Below, in pieces: positions 1 through 13,700 of a DNA stretch of 64,000 nt. The translations under genes and the position numbers were made by a program. Numbering within the stretch: the first letter of the stretch is position 1; every line of letters starts with the position of its first letter. This DNA is from Marisa cornuarietis (Eukaryota > Mollusca > Gastropoda > Architaenioglossa > Ampullariidae): the NCBI GenBank assembly GCA_004794655.1, contig SMMW01000540.1, positions 434,001 to 498,000 of the forward strand. Direction: 5' to 3'. The notes beneath the pieces are model-generated. The model ran no database searches. It was not told the DNA's origin and saw only the letters and a program-made list of their open reading frames with translations.

Positions 1-271
1 TTACTTCATACACTCTTTTACACTGTCACGGGCTTGGTATGCTCTTTGATGGTGTGTATAACCGGGAAATATAAAGTTCTTCGTGGGGTTAGCTGGGTGG
101 GTAGGTTGTCATGTTTGTGAGAATTACTCAGTTTATCAGTTGATATCGAGGGTTATGCAAGCTCATTAGGAACGTTTGTGATCCTTACGTCGGCTCATTT
201 GTAAATATTTGGAAAGTTATATCGGTTCGTTTGGAGGTTATGCACATGCATTTAGACTTCTACTTTGGTTT

Positions 272-761
272 ATTTCCATGTTGTTTTACTGGAGAATTAA
301 GTGGATTCTTTGTAAAAATAAAAATATGCTGGTTCGACGGATAGTTAAGTTGGTTCATTTGGAGTAGTATGGTTGAAGTAACAGCACCCTTGTTACCCTT
401 GTTGGCATGTTCTCTGCTGTAGACTCAGAAGCAGGAAATACCTGTATCTAGAAGGTATTTGATCCTAGACGCAATGACAGGGGTCAATTGTCCGGTTGAT
501 TTCAGATAACTGGAGATTTCCATGTTGTTTTACTGGAGAATTAAGTGGATTCTTTGTAAAAATAAAAATATGCTGGTTCGACGGATAGTTAAGTTGGTTC
601 ATTTGGAGTAGTATGGTTGAAGTAACAGCACCCTTGTTACCCTTGTTGGCATGTTCTCTGCTGTAGACTCAGAAGCAGGAAATACCTGTATCTAGAAGGT
701 ATTTGATCCTAGACGCAATGACAGGGGTCAATTGTCCGGTTGATTTCAGATAACTGGAGAT
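272..761. repeat. Perfect 244-bp tandem duplication across an exon-intron boundary
   Basis: Bases 272-517 and 516-761 appear identical by eye, with a period of 244 and a 2-base AT overlap at the junction. Each unit carries the end of the thioester exon, its splice donor and about 170 bases of the following intron. No differences were seen, so it is either very recent or an assembly/haplotype artefact. The remaining left edge (1-271) shows no recognisable exon. Confidence 0.9.
442..515 (-). pseudogene. Duplicated partial thioester exon (exon fragment)
   Basis: Bases 442-515 repeat bases 686-759, the 3' part of the thioester exon plus its GTATTT donor, as part of a perfect tandem duplication. 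The copy lacks the GCGEQN half. If spliced from the CTCCAG at its 5' edge onto the phase-1 end of the true exon, it reads into TGA within three codons, so it cannot be a normal alternative exon. I read it as a non-functional fragment or an assembly duplicate. Confidence 0.75.
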
Positions 762-862
762 GTAGAGGTCCGGAGCGAGCGTGATCATGTTCTGCTCGCC
801 ACATCCGGTAGGCATGCGCAGAAGATTTTCGAGGCCATCAACACTTGGTCCCAAAATGTCTC
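686..862 (-). CDS. Thioester exon (GCGEQN) of the minus-strand TEP gene
   Basis: The exon is 177 nt and runs phase 1 to phase 1. It begins [18 protein letters not shown] and contains GCGEQNM, the Cys-Gly-Glu-Gln core whose Cys and Gln side chains form the internal beta-cysteinyl-gamma-glutamyl thioester in this family. It continues [17 protein letters not shown] to the donor ACAG|GTATTT. The final 74 bases of this exon, with its donor, lie inside a 244-bp tandem duplication. The preceding exon (1045-1189) ends at a non-canonical GC donor. Confidence 0.93.
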
Positions 863-1308
863 CTGCAAGAAACCCCCCATATTCGATATAAAATAAATTT
901 GACTGCTTTGGATATGAAGTCTTCCAATGTGTAACATTACTCTTAATTCTATTCTTCCCCCCACCCCCGAAACAATGTTTTTCTCGGCTATCGGAGAAAC
1001 TTTGTCACCAACAGATTGTATTTCTCAGAGGAAGACATGCTCGCCTGTGACTTTGATCCGCGATCTTGACGAACCCTCGACAACGTCGTCTGGGACCGTC
1101 ACGTGGAACGTCTGAGTAAAGGTGTCGGAACCATTTGGCGCGAGGTTGATAAAGACTGGAATGTTGAACTCATTGGGCACGCCTTCAGCCTGTTAGGAAA
1201 AGACTATGACCTCTGACATTCTTGTAATAAGCGCTTCTTACTCTCAGTAATCTTTGACGATTACCTTATGTCCTTCATATCTAAATGATGACTTAATGAG
1301 GACAATAA

Positions 1309-1343
<35 letters not shown>

Positions 1344-4300
1344 AATGAAGAAAATATGAAAGTACGACATCCAAATTTTCTGCTTGAAGTCTTTTAAATT
1401 ATTAGAACTCTGCTAATTAACCAGGGGTTAAAAATGACACGTGACCTCAACGTTGAGTTGTCGACGTTCGGCGTCAGCAGCCAGCGTGGACCTGGCGGAC
1501 ACCTCGATGTCGATGGCTCCCAGGGCCGTGGGGATGATGGGGAAGTACACCACAGCCTGCTCGTTAGACTTCACCTGGAGTTTCAAAAATGTGCAATAAT
1601 TTATTTATATTAAATGCATTGGCATTAATTGTTAAAAATGTTTTTCTTATATATATATATATATCTGTCGAAACAGGCCATGTTACAGTCAGGTAAAAGC
1701 TTTCTAGGTGTGCAGTTGTCGGCCAAATATCTGGGGGCAGACCTCGCAGGACAGTTACACTTACATTCACTGTTTGCTCCTGGTCTCCAGTCACAATAAC
1801 CTCGCTCTTGTCAGAGCCAATCAACACACTGCTGTAGTCATGAGAGGCTGGCAGTGTCACCAGAACCTGAAAGTTGTTAACATTCAAGGACACGTGATCA
1901 ATTAACAATAATGAAAGTAGGACTCTAAGATTTGCAACGACTCTCATATTTTTAATATCAAAAGATTAGGAGACAATACTTAACGTTTCAATATAAACTG
2001 GAAATGCAGTCATCATTTTAAGCTTTTCTGAGGGTTACAAAGATCTACAAATTTTGTCTGAAATTCAAAGCACGGAATCTATAAACTGCTACCACTCAAG
2101 ATTAAAAGCTGACTTCAGGTCTCTAGACTTATCGTTCGTTTTTCTTTCTTTGCGAGTTATTTTATCACATCATGGAATATATAATTATTTTTAACAGATA
2201 GTTTTGAGTCCATCATAGTGTTTTTTATTTGAAATTAAGCAGACTGACACGCACCGACACGTCTGAAGGGAGATAATTAAAGATGCTAGCTTGGACCACG
2301 ACGTACTCTCCCCTGAGAACTGAGGTGGGAAGTGAGAGACTGACAAAGAAGGACCGGAAAACCGTCAGCTGAAAGCACATCAAGAAAAAAAAATTATTTG
2401 TGTAAATTGTTTTTGAATGCAGGAAAAACCTTTGCTCGCACACTCTGTGACCGTTTGGCAAACGCAAAGGTTTTCTGGAGTCTTCAGGTACAATGTTATA
2501 GTTCTTGCGTTTGTTCTCAATATTTCTCATTATTTAATTATTTCTTTGAGTCTAATTTAGAATATGACTGCGCACACAAAGTTTTATTGCAGCATCAAGA
2601 CGACAGCACCAAGAAATTAGATGAACTGCGAAATGAAGAGTGTAGATAGAACACAAAGCATGCAAGGTACATTGAGGTACAATGAGAACACTAAAGACAA
2701 CAGAAAGTCATCTGCCTTTGCAGACGTGGGGACGATTCCCAGGCCAGACCGCAGGTTCGTGGCGAAAGCTGTGGTGATCCAGGATGTGATGGTGTCCGGA
2801 ACTGTTGTCTGAATCATAGCAGACCCGTTGCTTCTGTTGATGAAAAGTGGAAAAACTTGCTTCGTTAATCTACGATCCACATTTCCAAGCACGGCATTTT
2901 TTTTTATTTTTACAACGGAATGGAAAATTTAAAATTGGAAAAGTGAATTGGAAAAAAATAAGACTTAGAGAAATTTAATACTATAACCTCAGGAGATTAG
3001 TAGGTAAATTTTGTCGTCAGATAATTTAAAAGAAATACAGAAATATCAGAGACATAGGAAAAGTAGAAGTTACAAGGTAATGAGCGAATAACTGTGTAAA
3101 ATAAGAAGGAATCAAAAGAAATAAGTAAGGAAGGAATAATATGAAATGGATAAACGAATGAATAAAGAAAAAAATGAAAAAAATGAACAAAGAAAATGTC
3201 CTGCTTGATCTGTCACACACCCGACGGTCTGGTTGAGCCAGAGCCAAGTCTCTGGAAACAGGCTGCGTACCCGCTCTACTTCTTTCAGCGGCTGGTTTTG
3301 AGCTTCATTGCCATTAAGTCCTATTCCGGGTATCGCAGCAGTAAATCCTAGATGTGGTTAAAAAAAACAAGACATGAACATAGAATGAAGTCACCCACAA
3401 AAACAGTTTCATGCTGGGAAGCGCTAAGCTAAGGGCAGTTCTTAACCGGACAAAGGTTCAAACCGTCAAACATAGTAATATTACCACATCAGACTGTATT
3501 GGTAAAGGTACCGGCAATGTATTAGAAAACTAGTCTGGATTTCGATCAGCGTGATGACCAAAGTTTCTATGTCCCAAACCTTTGGCTTCCTTTGGCCTTC
3601 ACACACAGCTTTGTCAAAGCTGGTCAGACTTTTGACAAGATCGCCAGGTTAGAAAAAAAAGATTTTCTGCAGTTTGGACCAATTAAAACGTTTGGATTAT
3701 CACGTGATATTGTGTTTTGTCTGACATGAACTCTGGCCTTCAGGAAGTTTCTTTCACGAAGCGGTTGGTTCTAGGATTCAGGTGCCATGACCCACAGTGT
3801 GTGAGTGACGGCACATATGCAGCAGATCGTTGTTGTACCTGCTTGCCTGCTCATCCAGCAAGTTGCATATTATCAGGATATCCCGTGGGTATCTTGACTG
3901 TGGAAAGACAGTGTAACCTAGTGGTTAGCCCACTCTAGTGAGGAGCGAATTGTCGATGATTTGAGGCCCGCTCGGTGGGCGAGGGGAACTTTTCCTGTGG
4001 TGCACATACTTCTCCTCCCTTTACCTAGCACCTGCCCTGCAGGGATGAGTAGCTGAGAAGTTGCTTCCAGTGGGAGGATAGGTTGACCAGCAGCTTTCCA
4101 CCTTCTCTGCCCTAGACATGATAGGTTTACTACTTTCTACTTTCCATGGTCTACACAAGATAGGTTTACCCTCTCTTCCCACATTCCATGGCCAAGACAA
4201 AGTGGACCACACATCTTCACTGCCTCTACAACCATTGGGTTAGGGAACTTGTTGTTTTACCTTGACTATATACGACTGCCCGTCGCTTGATTCACTTCCC

Positions 4301-4687
4301 CTAAAGTGCATCAACCACTGATCTTAGAGAAAACGCTTTTACATAAAAATGTTACAGAAATGAGTCGTCAGGGACCAAAAGTCACTTAATGCTAAGAAGG
4401 TTTGATAAGCAAACATTCATTTTGACCCTTAGTCTCGAGCTTTGGCTGGAATCTATGTATTCTACTGAATGTATTAGTATACTAGAGTACTGTGCTACTT
4501 CTTACTTGTATAATTAGAAGATCTTAATCATAAGGACGAAGCTGGCCTACCAATAGAAGGTAATCAATTAGCAAGAGGCCAGCAGGCAGGCTGGCAATTA
4601 GCCGAGTGGACAGGTACAGGCAGGTATCAAAATAAATGTATGTATGTATGTATGTAAATATATATTTAAATTCTGTGTGTGTGTTTT

Positions 4688-4718
<31 letters not shown>

Positions 4719-7700
4719 GTGAGAGGAGGTAAGAGATAGAGAACAAAAATGAACGAGAGACAGGCTCATAAACCAAAGAATAAGTGAGAAATGATTACTA
4801 ACCAGGGGGACGCATTGCAGTTGCTGGAAAAAAAAACAAGACCACACAAAGGACAAGCATGAAAAATTTCGATGAAATAAACTTCTCGTTCATTTTAATT
4901 TTATAAATAACAAATCTGTTCCATCTATTTATTCCGGAATAAAATTAGTTACACATTGAAATTCATAAAACCAGGAAACGACTCGCTTTTAACACTTACG
5001 CCATTACTTCCTTCATGTTAGTTAAATAGACGAATAAAAGAAATAGTAAGTAGCTGGCAAGAATTGGATGCTATCATAGTTTTTACCAAACGTGATCTTT
5101 ATTACATCTTTCCAAGGTGCATTGCCAGCCAATAATTTTGTTAAAAAGTCAAGTCATTCCAGGATACTCACACATGTACATGGTGGGATAATAGCTACCT
5201 ACAAATAAGAGAGAACAACATTCAATATCCACTTCATTAGACACATAAAATATATAGTAGTTATCTTGTTAACAGGGGGGGGGGTCTAACTCTCGTTACT
5301 ATTCCAAATTTCTCTTCCTCCACCTGTCATATGATGTCTGCAAGAATTCAAAAATATTTCAAATCGCTGGGTTGAGCTCAGTACAAAATACTGTTTTCAG
5401 AAGACTTCTTAAATAACTCCACCTCTTCCCATCCGTTCTTGATACAAATCTTTCAAACTCCCTACAAAATATATGGATTACACCAGAAATAGCTACGAAT
5501 ACTTCTAACTAATATAAGATCCCAGTTCTGCCACTGGTTGTACCCTCGACAAGATGGCAGGACCCTTAGCACGTACTCTTCTGTCCAATCTTCGGAAAGA
5601 AAATTACATTCCGGTATCTCTTTAAAAAAAGAGAAATCATACGTTACTTTGATATTACAGTAAGTGTTTCTCGATGTAAACTCTAAAGTAAAAGACAAAG
5701 TAACTGATAAAAATTGGCGAGACTTACTTGCTGGTAGGGTATCTGAAACATGAAAATAATACACAATAAGTGTATTAGCAGACGATATATTATCTGTAGC
5801 TTCCAATACAGAAATAGTAATAATTTTGCAAAAGTTTTCTTACAGCCGTGTGAACTAATGAACTAATTACTCCCTGCATTTGAAAGACCACGTGTCAGAT
5901 AAAATATTTATATAGCATATAAAATAGGAAACATAATGTATGATGAATAGAATCCTTATGATATGAATAGAAAATAATTCGTGTGTTTGGTATTCAACTT
6001 CTACACTAGAAAATATACACGAACAGTCTGTCAGGTATCATTGTTATTAGTTATCGATTGCATCGTGAGTAAGCTTAAATTTTATAAGGATTAATGTGGA
6101 AGAACGAAAGAGCGTGAATGACGTCAGTTGTTCGGAAGACGTGTATGAATGATGTGAAAAAGTGAAGGAAATGACGTGAGGGAGAGCGCGAGCAAGCAGT
6201 TAGTTAGTCAGGTAGGAGAAGGGAGAGGTTTAGGACGGAAAGACAAGTAAAGTAGGAATTGAAAGAAGAATTTGTTGAGTAGGGCGTTCAGGAGTATATA
6301 GATCGATTAGGTGAGTAGGTATTCTTGTAGATATTCAGAAAGGCTGGATTCAAAGTTTAGGGATTTTATTATTTTAAAGTAATCTGGATGTAGGAATCGT
6401 TTTTTAAACTGACTTTTCATTTGTGTATTTTTCTTGTTTTCTTCTTTTATTCATATTTAGTAAAGCAGAGATATTCGTTAGGCAAATCATTCTTTTCTTT
6501 TAATTTGTGTGAAAGAACACGTATTTGTCAGGCTCCGTGTAGGTGTTGAAAGGATTGAGTGACTGATACACTGCGCGGTGGTCGTGACACAGTCACAGAC
6601 ACACGAATATCCACATACAAACATACTTCTCTCCACATTGACCTACACACGAAAATTCACATAACAATATGGGAACATTAACATACGTACAGTCACAAAG
6701 CACTTCTATGCAAACTTTCAAACATACACACGCACATGCATGCTAAGCAGACCCACGTCAGCACAGTGCTCTAACCATGGGACACCGACCCACATACCCA
6801 CATACCCACATCTCCGGCACCGGACCTTAACATTACATAAAATGAATGCACTACATCTTTTATTTCTACAAGACGGACTATTTATGTGTTTACTTACAAT
6901 AGGGCACTGGAGTAGGTGGTCGGGTCGGTGTGTTAGCTGAAGAGTAATCAGAAAACGTTGAATCGTTGAAAAAAACATACAAACAAGGTCGGTAATTACG
7001 ATTACATAATGATATAAGCAGTTGCAATCACACTGAGGTATAGAGGTGCATTCACGCAGTAGTATTTGAAGATGAGATCAAACAATGAGATTAGCACGAA
7101 AACAAAAATGAATCTTAACTTACGTCCATAAATAGACGGATCATCTGCAAAGAAAAGAAAATTGGTATAAGCACGCTTTATTACATATGACATTAGGAGG
7201 AGGTAGTTTAGAAGAGAAAAAAAAGAATAGGAAATCAGTGCGTGAGAACGAGGTCGGCTCTAGAAATGGAAAAAGACAGGAGTGAGTTCAGTGAGGGCCG
7301 TCCATGACAATCTGCTTGACACTCGTGTATCATCCTAGTGGATATCGCCGCCTGTATCATTCTAGTGGATCTCGTGGATCTCGTCATGTGTATTATTCTA
7401 GTGGATCTCGCCATGTGTATTATTCTAGTGGATCTCACCACGTGTATTATTCTAGTGGATCTCGTGGATCTCGCCATGTGTATTATTGTAGTGGATCTCA
7501 CCACGTGTATTATTCTAGTGGATCTCGTGGATATCGCCATGTGTATTATCCTAGGGGATCTCGCCAGGTGTATTATTCTAGTGGATCTCGCCATGTGTAT
7601 TATTCTAGTGGATCTCACCTCGTGTATCATTCTAGTCAATCTAGTGGATCTCACCTCGTGTATTATTATAGTCAATCTAGTGGATCTCGCCTAGTGTATT

Positions 7701-10700
7701 ATTATAGTCAATCTAGTGGATCTCGCCTCGTGTATTATTATAGTCAATCTAGTCGATCTCGCCTCGTGTATCATTCTAGTCAATCTAGTCGATCTCGCCT
7801 CGTGTATTATTATAGTCAATCTAGTGGATCTCGCCTCGTGTATTATTATAGTCAATCTAGTAGATCTCACCTCGTGTATCATTCTAGTCAATCTAATGGA
7901 TCTCGCCTCGTGTATTATTATAGTCAATCTAGTGGATCTCGCCTCGTGTATTATTATAGTCAATCTAGTGGATCTCACCTCGTGTATTATTATAGTCAAT
8001 CTAGTGGATCTCATCTCGTGCATCATTCTAGTCAATCTAGTGGATTTCGCCTCGTGTATTATTATAGTCAATCTAGTGGATCTCACCTCGTGTATTATTA
8101 TAGTCAATCTAGTGGATCTCGCCTCGTGTATGATTCTAGTCAATCTAGTGGATCTCGCCTCATGTATCATTCTAGTCAATCTAGTCGATCTCGCCTCGTA
8201 TATTATTATAGTCAATCTAGTGGATGTCGCCTCGTGTATTATTATAGTCAATCTAGTGGATCTCGCCTCATGTATTATTATAGTCAATCTAGTGGATCTC
8301 GCCTCGTGTATTATTATAGTCAATCTAGTGGATCTCGCCTCGTGTATTATTATAGTCAATCTAGTGGATGTCGCCTCGTGTATTATTATAGTCAATCTAG
8401 TGGATCTCGCCTCATGTATTATTATAGTCAATCTAGTGGATCTCGCCTCGTGTATCATTCTAGTGGATATCGTCGCCTGTATCATTCTAATGGATATCGC
8501 CGCCTGTATCATTCTAGTGGATATCGCCGCCTGGATCATTCTATTGGATCTCGCCTCGTGTATCATCCTAGTGGATCTCACCTCGTGTATTATTCTAGTG
8601 GACCTCACCTCGTGTATCATTCTAGTCAATCTAGTGGATCTCGCCTCGTGTATCATTCTAGTGGATATCGCCGCCTGTATCTTTCTAGTCAATCTAGTGG
8701 ATCTCGCCTCGTGTATCATTCTAGTGGATATCGCCGCCTGTATCATTCTAGTAGATCTCGTGGATCTCGCCATGTGTATTATTCTAGTGGATCTCACCAC
8801 GTGTATCATTCTAGTGGATCTCGCCACTTATATGATTCTATTGGACCTCGCCCCTCGCTTTTTTTTCTCCTTCCCGAATCTCCCTGTATTATGCCCAAAC
8901 CCTACTCACAAGGTAGGGGGTTGGCAGGAGCAGACCTGGCATCCAGATGGGCATCAGAGTACACAAAAACGCCGATTTCCTAGAATGAAAAAAAACGAAA
9001 GACCAGTTGTCAAAAAACCGCAGTTCAGAGGTTGTTAGAGAAACTTAAAGTAAATATTAAAAAGACTAATAGTACGTTTCATGGATATGATACGTGGTAT
9101 CAATTAAACTGTGCCTTGATGACTTGTGCTACGATAATAGTTGTGGGAGCGATACAAAATTCTTGCTCCAGCCTGCAATGTACAAGGCAGACCATGAAGA
9201 ACGCTGCATTGTGTTCTTAAAAGTTAGAAAAGGCGGTACGGGTTATTTTCATGATATTTTTCCCACGAGTATCTAAAATGTTACAATGGTCTTCTTCGTC
9301 TTTTTTATTATTAATTTATATTCCAGTTTTTTTCTGTACTACTTACTACTTGTTATTATTTTTACAATAACAATAATAGTGTGGAAGATTAAAAGAGGAA
9401 TACCTGCATTGTGCTAGAGATGGTGTCTCGACTGAGAGACAGAGCAAAGGCTGAGTCCGTTGGTCTGGAACCCACATCGTAAGCTGTCACCGCATCTTCT
9501 ACCTGAATGGATGAATGGATTGACCACAATCACAGTAAATAGCAAAACAAAACTGCAGCAAAGTTACATCTAAAGTCAAAACAACCTGCGCCAATCTGAT
9601 TAAAAAAAAAATTTCGTTCGTTTTCCTTCGTACGTCCGTGTGCGCTAATATTTTTGGCTTCAAAATCCACGATGCAGAATAAACCTGGTTGATTAAAGAA
9701 GAGCTGACGCTGACACTGACCTAAAAAAAACACCCTTACCTGCTTCGTCGTGACGTCATTTCCGGATCTCATGAGCAGGACGCTCTGGTCGACAGCGAGC
9801 AGGTAGACCATGGAGTCAGGGTCGGCATGGACGTGCACTTGCAGGTCAGTGTGTGGTTCACTCTTGTTGGTGCTGAGTTGCAGGCTGACCTGCACAGTGC
9901 CAAAAAACACGAAGCAAGCTTCGTCTGAGGTTACTTGGCACAAACATGGTTTGTCCTGGCAACTCATCGCTTATCAGTTTGAGGTTTTGTCGATTAATTT
10001 GTCCGATGTCCATTTCTATCAATCTTCTTATCCCTTTCCCTTACTTGGAAATTTGTATTTACACATTTTAAAATGTCTTATAAAATGCGTATCGTTTTTA
10101 AACAAAATAGTAGACGATCAACTAAAGAAAATGAAAGGTAGATCATAGAATCCGACACGAATCTGGGTCCTTTTTTTCGTCTTTCCTTTTTTACCTCGTT
10201 TTCGAAGACCCCATCGACATTGAAGGCGATGCCGTCTGCTACAATTTCCAGGTCCGGACGCACGTAGTAGGCCATCATGTGGGCGGTCGGGGCCAGGTCA
10301 GGGGTCAGTGGAATGTCAATGACGATCACGTGCTGACCTGTCGCATCCACGGTTTTCGCTTCGTACACGACCCCTCTGGACAGAATCTAAAAGCGGACAG
10401 GGGTCTGGCTTATTATCTAAGTAATAAATGTAAATAATAAACGGCTGATGCTTTGTGATTCTGCAGATAACTTGAAATCCTTCGCTTTCCCCTGCCTCCC
10501 GCAGAATATTATTAATAGCCATTACTTTGTTTTGTCCTGAGGACCAAGCAACCTGTGGCGTCGGATCTCGAACAAAATATTAGTGAAACTTATTCTGAAT
10601 ATACACAGATGTACAGTTAGCACAGCTGATATACTCTAAAATACATAGATATGATTCATTACTGACAGATTATATTTAAATACTTAGACGTGAGGTATTA

Positions 10701-13700
10701 CTGTAAACACTTTGGGAATACTTTGATGTGATGTAATTACTAGTGTCAATAAATACCTATACTTAAATACTTTTGTATGAGGACAAGATGCGAGCCTACG
10801 TTTAGTGGGGATGATATTTTTTAACTTTAGTTCAATGGTGTTGAACGGGTGTCCGAAATAAAGGTAAAATTAAAACATACCGGACAACATTCAAGTGATC
10901 AATGTAAACTTGGTACCTGGTATGACAGACGCCCTATGGCTTCTGTTGCCTTTGCCTGTACACGTGCCGTTTGTCTACTCTGTAAGAAACATAACACATT
11001 CCTAGCTTGTGTATGAACAAAGGAACTAATATCTATGTTTTAGGAACCTTGTAGCACATTTTCATTTTATAACAACAAAGTAACTCGCTCTCATTCTAGG
11101 TGAAAACAAATGGGCCCACTGTTCCTTGAAAACCTATTATATAATGTATTCATAAAAACTAGCTCAATATTTCTACATTAATTAAGGTAGATTATTTCTC
11201 ATTTCAAATCATCTGTTGCATTTCTGAAACAGCCCACAGTCTTTTTTTTAGCAGATCCCTGTAGATTGTGAGTTCATTTAAGTAACCTGATGGCTCCTAC
11301 CTTAAGATTCTGATCGAGAAGCGAGAGCTGCAGGTAATTGTTACTCATGGAAAACATCTTTTGGATGGTCTTGGCGGCACGAAGGTTCTGGAATTTCACC
11401 TGATTAACAACAGACTCAATGTTAGCTAATATATTTCTGTTTGCTATATAAAAATATAGTTAAATGGGAAGATAAAACCGTCGAGTCCTCACGTGATTAT
11501 TTGGCTATCCCTACCGTGATTATTTGACAAACAAGGATCGTGAAATATCCCGTATTACTAAGTGCTACTACATGTCCAAATGTTTGTTCACATGTCAGTA
11601 ATGTATTGTCACATTATCAAATATTGTCGCGCGCCTCCACGTGCTGCCACACAAGTGCTATTATTAATTCCAACGTTTTTATCACACGTTGTTTTGTTGT
11701 CGTCACAGCTACTGTCACACGTCACCAATTACTATTCCCCATCTCAAATTTTTGTCACGCGTCGCCAGTTACTACCCCCCCCCCATTTCAAAGTTTTGTC
11801 ACACGTCACCAGTTACTATTCTTCATCTCAAAGTTTTGTCACACGTCACCAGTTACTATTCTTCATCTCAAAGTTTTGTCACACGTCACCAGTTACTATT
11901 CCCCATCTCAAAGTTTTGTCACGTCACCAATTACTACCCCCCATTCTAAAGTTTTGTCACACGTCACCAATTACTACCCCCCATTCGAAAGTTTTGTCAC
12001 ACGTCACCAGTTACTATTCCCCATCACAAAGTTTTGTCACGTCACCAATTACTACCCCCCATTCCAAAGTTTTGTCACACGTCACCAGTTACTATTCCCC
12101 ATCTCAAAGTTTTGTCACGTCACCAATTACTACCCCCCATTCCAAAGTTTTGTCACACGTCACCAGTTACTATTCCCCATCTCAAAGTTTTGTCACACGT
12201 CACCAGTTACTATTCCCCATCTCAAAGTTTTGTCACACGTCACCAGTTACTATTCTTCATCTCAAAGTTTTGTCACACGTCACCAGTTACTATTCCCCAT
12301 CTCAAAGTTTTATCACGTCACCAATTACTAGCCCTAATTCCAAAGTTTTGTCGCAAATCATTTTTGTATTCCCTTACATCACCAAATACCATTCAATGTG
12401 TCGTATTTGCTGCACGTGACACGTCGCATATCACAAATAGTGTCACGCGTGGCGTACATTCTGCATGTCACTGATATTTTTACCCGCGTGTCACGTGCTG
12501 TTACCGTTTATCGAAACGTACACTGACGTCAAGGGACGTGGCGTTGGCCGGAATCTCCACGTCAATCTTGACCACACCCGAGGGTGCAACCTCGATTACT
12601 CTGATTGGCAACGGATAGGTACCCGTGAACTGGGATACCCCGTACAGGTAGCTGTTGTCAGACGGGATGGTGTAATGAGCCGTTGGGATGAAAGTCATGA
12701 AGTAACTGCCAGTAAGAGGACTGTCATCCTGCATGGCGGCCTTGGCCTGAGACAAATAACATCTCGCTTAGGTAAGTAAAGATTCTTATTTCAGAGACCT
12801 CATAAATCGTCGGGGAAAATAATTCTTTGCGTCCTCACTACCAATAAATAAATAAATAAATAACTGGACTACAACTTACCTAAACAATCAGTTCATGTCA
12901 ACGTTGTTATATAGATTTTGAATATAAGAGAAATTTTATTTATTTATTTTAGTCAACCTAGTTATCAAATTTTTCAGAGAAACGAGGGAATTCTACAAAA
13001 GATAGTACACTAGTCCTTAATGTGAACGAAAAGCAGATTCCAAACGAGTAACAGCCGCGCGATGCTGTATCAACCCACGAAGACACTGAATGGAAGTCCA
13101 GGCTTGAAGACACCCGGCGTGTTGTCCAGTATGGTCACTTTGTACGGCGTGCTCCTGTAGGTCACAACCGCTGACCCCTGGAGTTTGATGTCTGTCAGTG
13201 TCTCCTTCACAATGGCCGTCACCTGGACACAGGTGTTTTTAGTTTGTCACATATATGAATAGTTTTTGTATTCAAGAACAATCGCATACGGATAAGAGCG
13301 ATGAGAGAACTTAATTTATTGTGGGTTTTCTCCTATAGCGGGTTTTTATAAGAAAAATGACAGAAACAGACTGCAGAAGGAGTTCTGTACCAGTGCCAGC
13401 GAGACAGTCGGACGAAAGGAAACACAGCAACTGAGCTCAAAGAGCGGAAAGGGGGAGGTAATCTCTTGCTACTTTCTACCCATAGGACAAAAAAAGGTTG
13501 ATTAAAATAATGTACCAAAGACTTCTCCCGCGTATTGCAGTACATCTTTGAGGACTGGATGTGCGAATTTATTGCAGACGTGCACTTCGTGACCCCACTG
13601 ACCCCACCCTGACCTTCCCTTACTCGGACTGACCTTGACCTGGGAACCATCGTACGTGTTGGTGACGCGGTTGATATCGGTTCTGGGGACAGAGAACTTG

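Noticed and set aside
5462..5806. Minus-strand frame with [15 protein letters not shown] as an extra bait-region exon
   Set aside because: The acceptor region is plausible, but the only donor nearby leaves phase 0, which breaks the phase-1 chain of the neighbouring micro-exons.
7304..9038. Very long plus-strand reading frames (up to 559 codons) and a 378-codon minus frame
   Set aside because: They are produced by a minisatellite with units divisible by three and sit in an intron of the minus-strand TEP gene. Composition is purely repetitive and several frames are open at once.
11540..12474. Overlapping plus-strand frames of 263, 285 and 146 codons
   Set aside because: These arise from the 40-bp minisatellite in a TEP intron; there is no non-repetitive coding sequence or homology.
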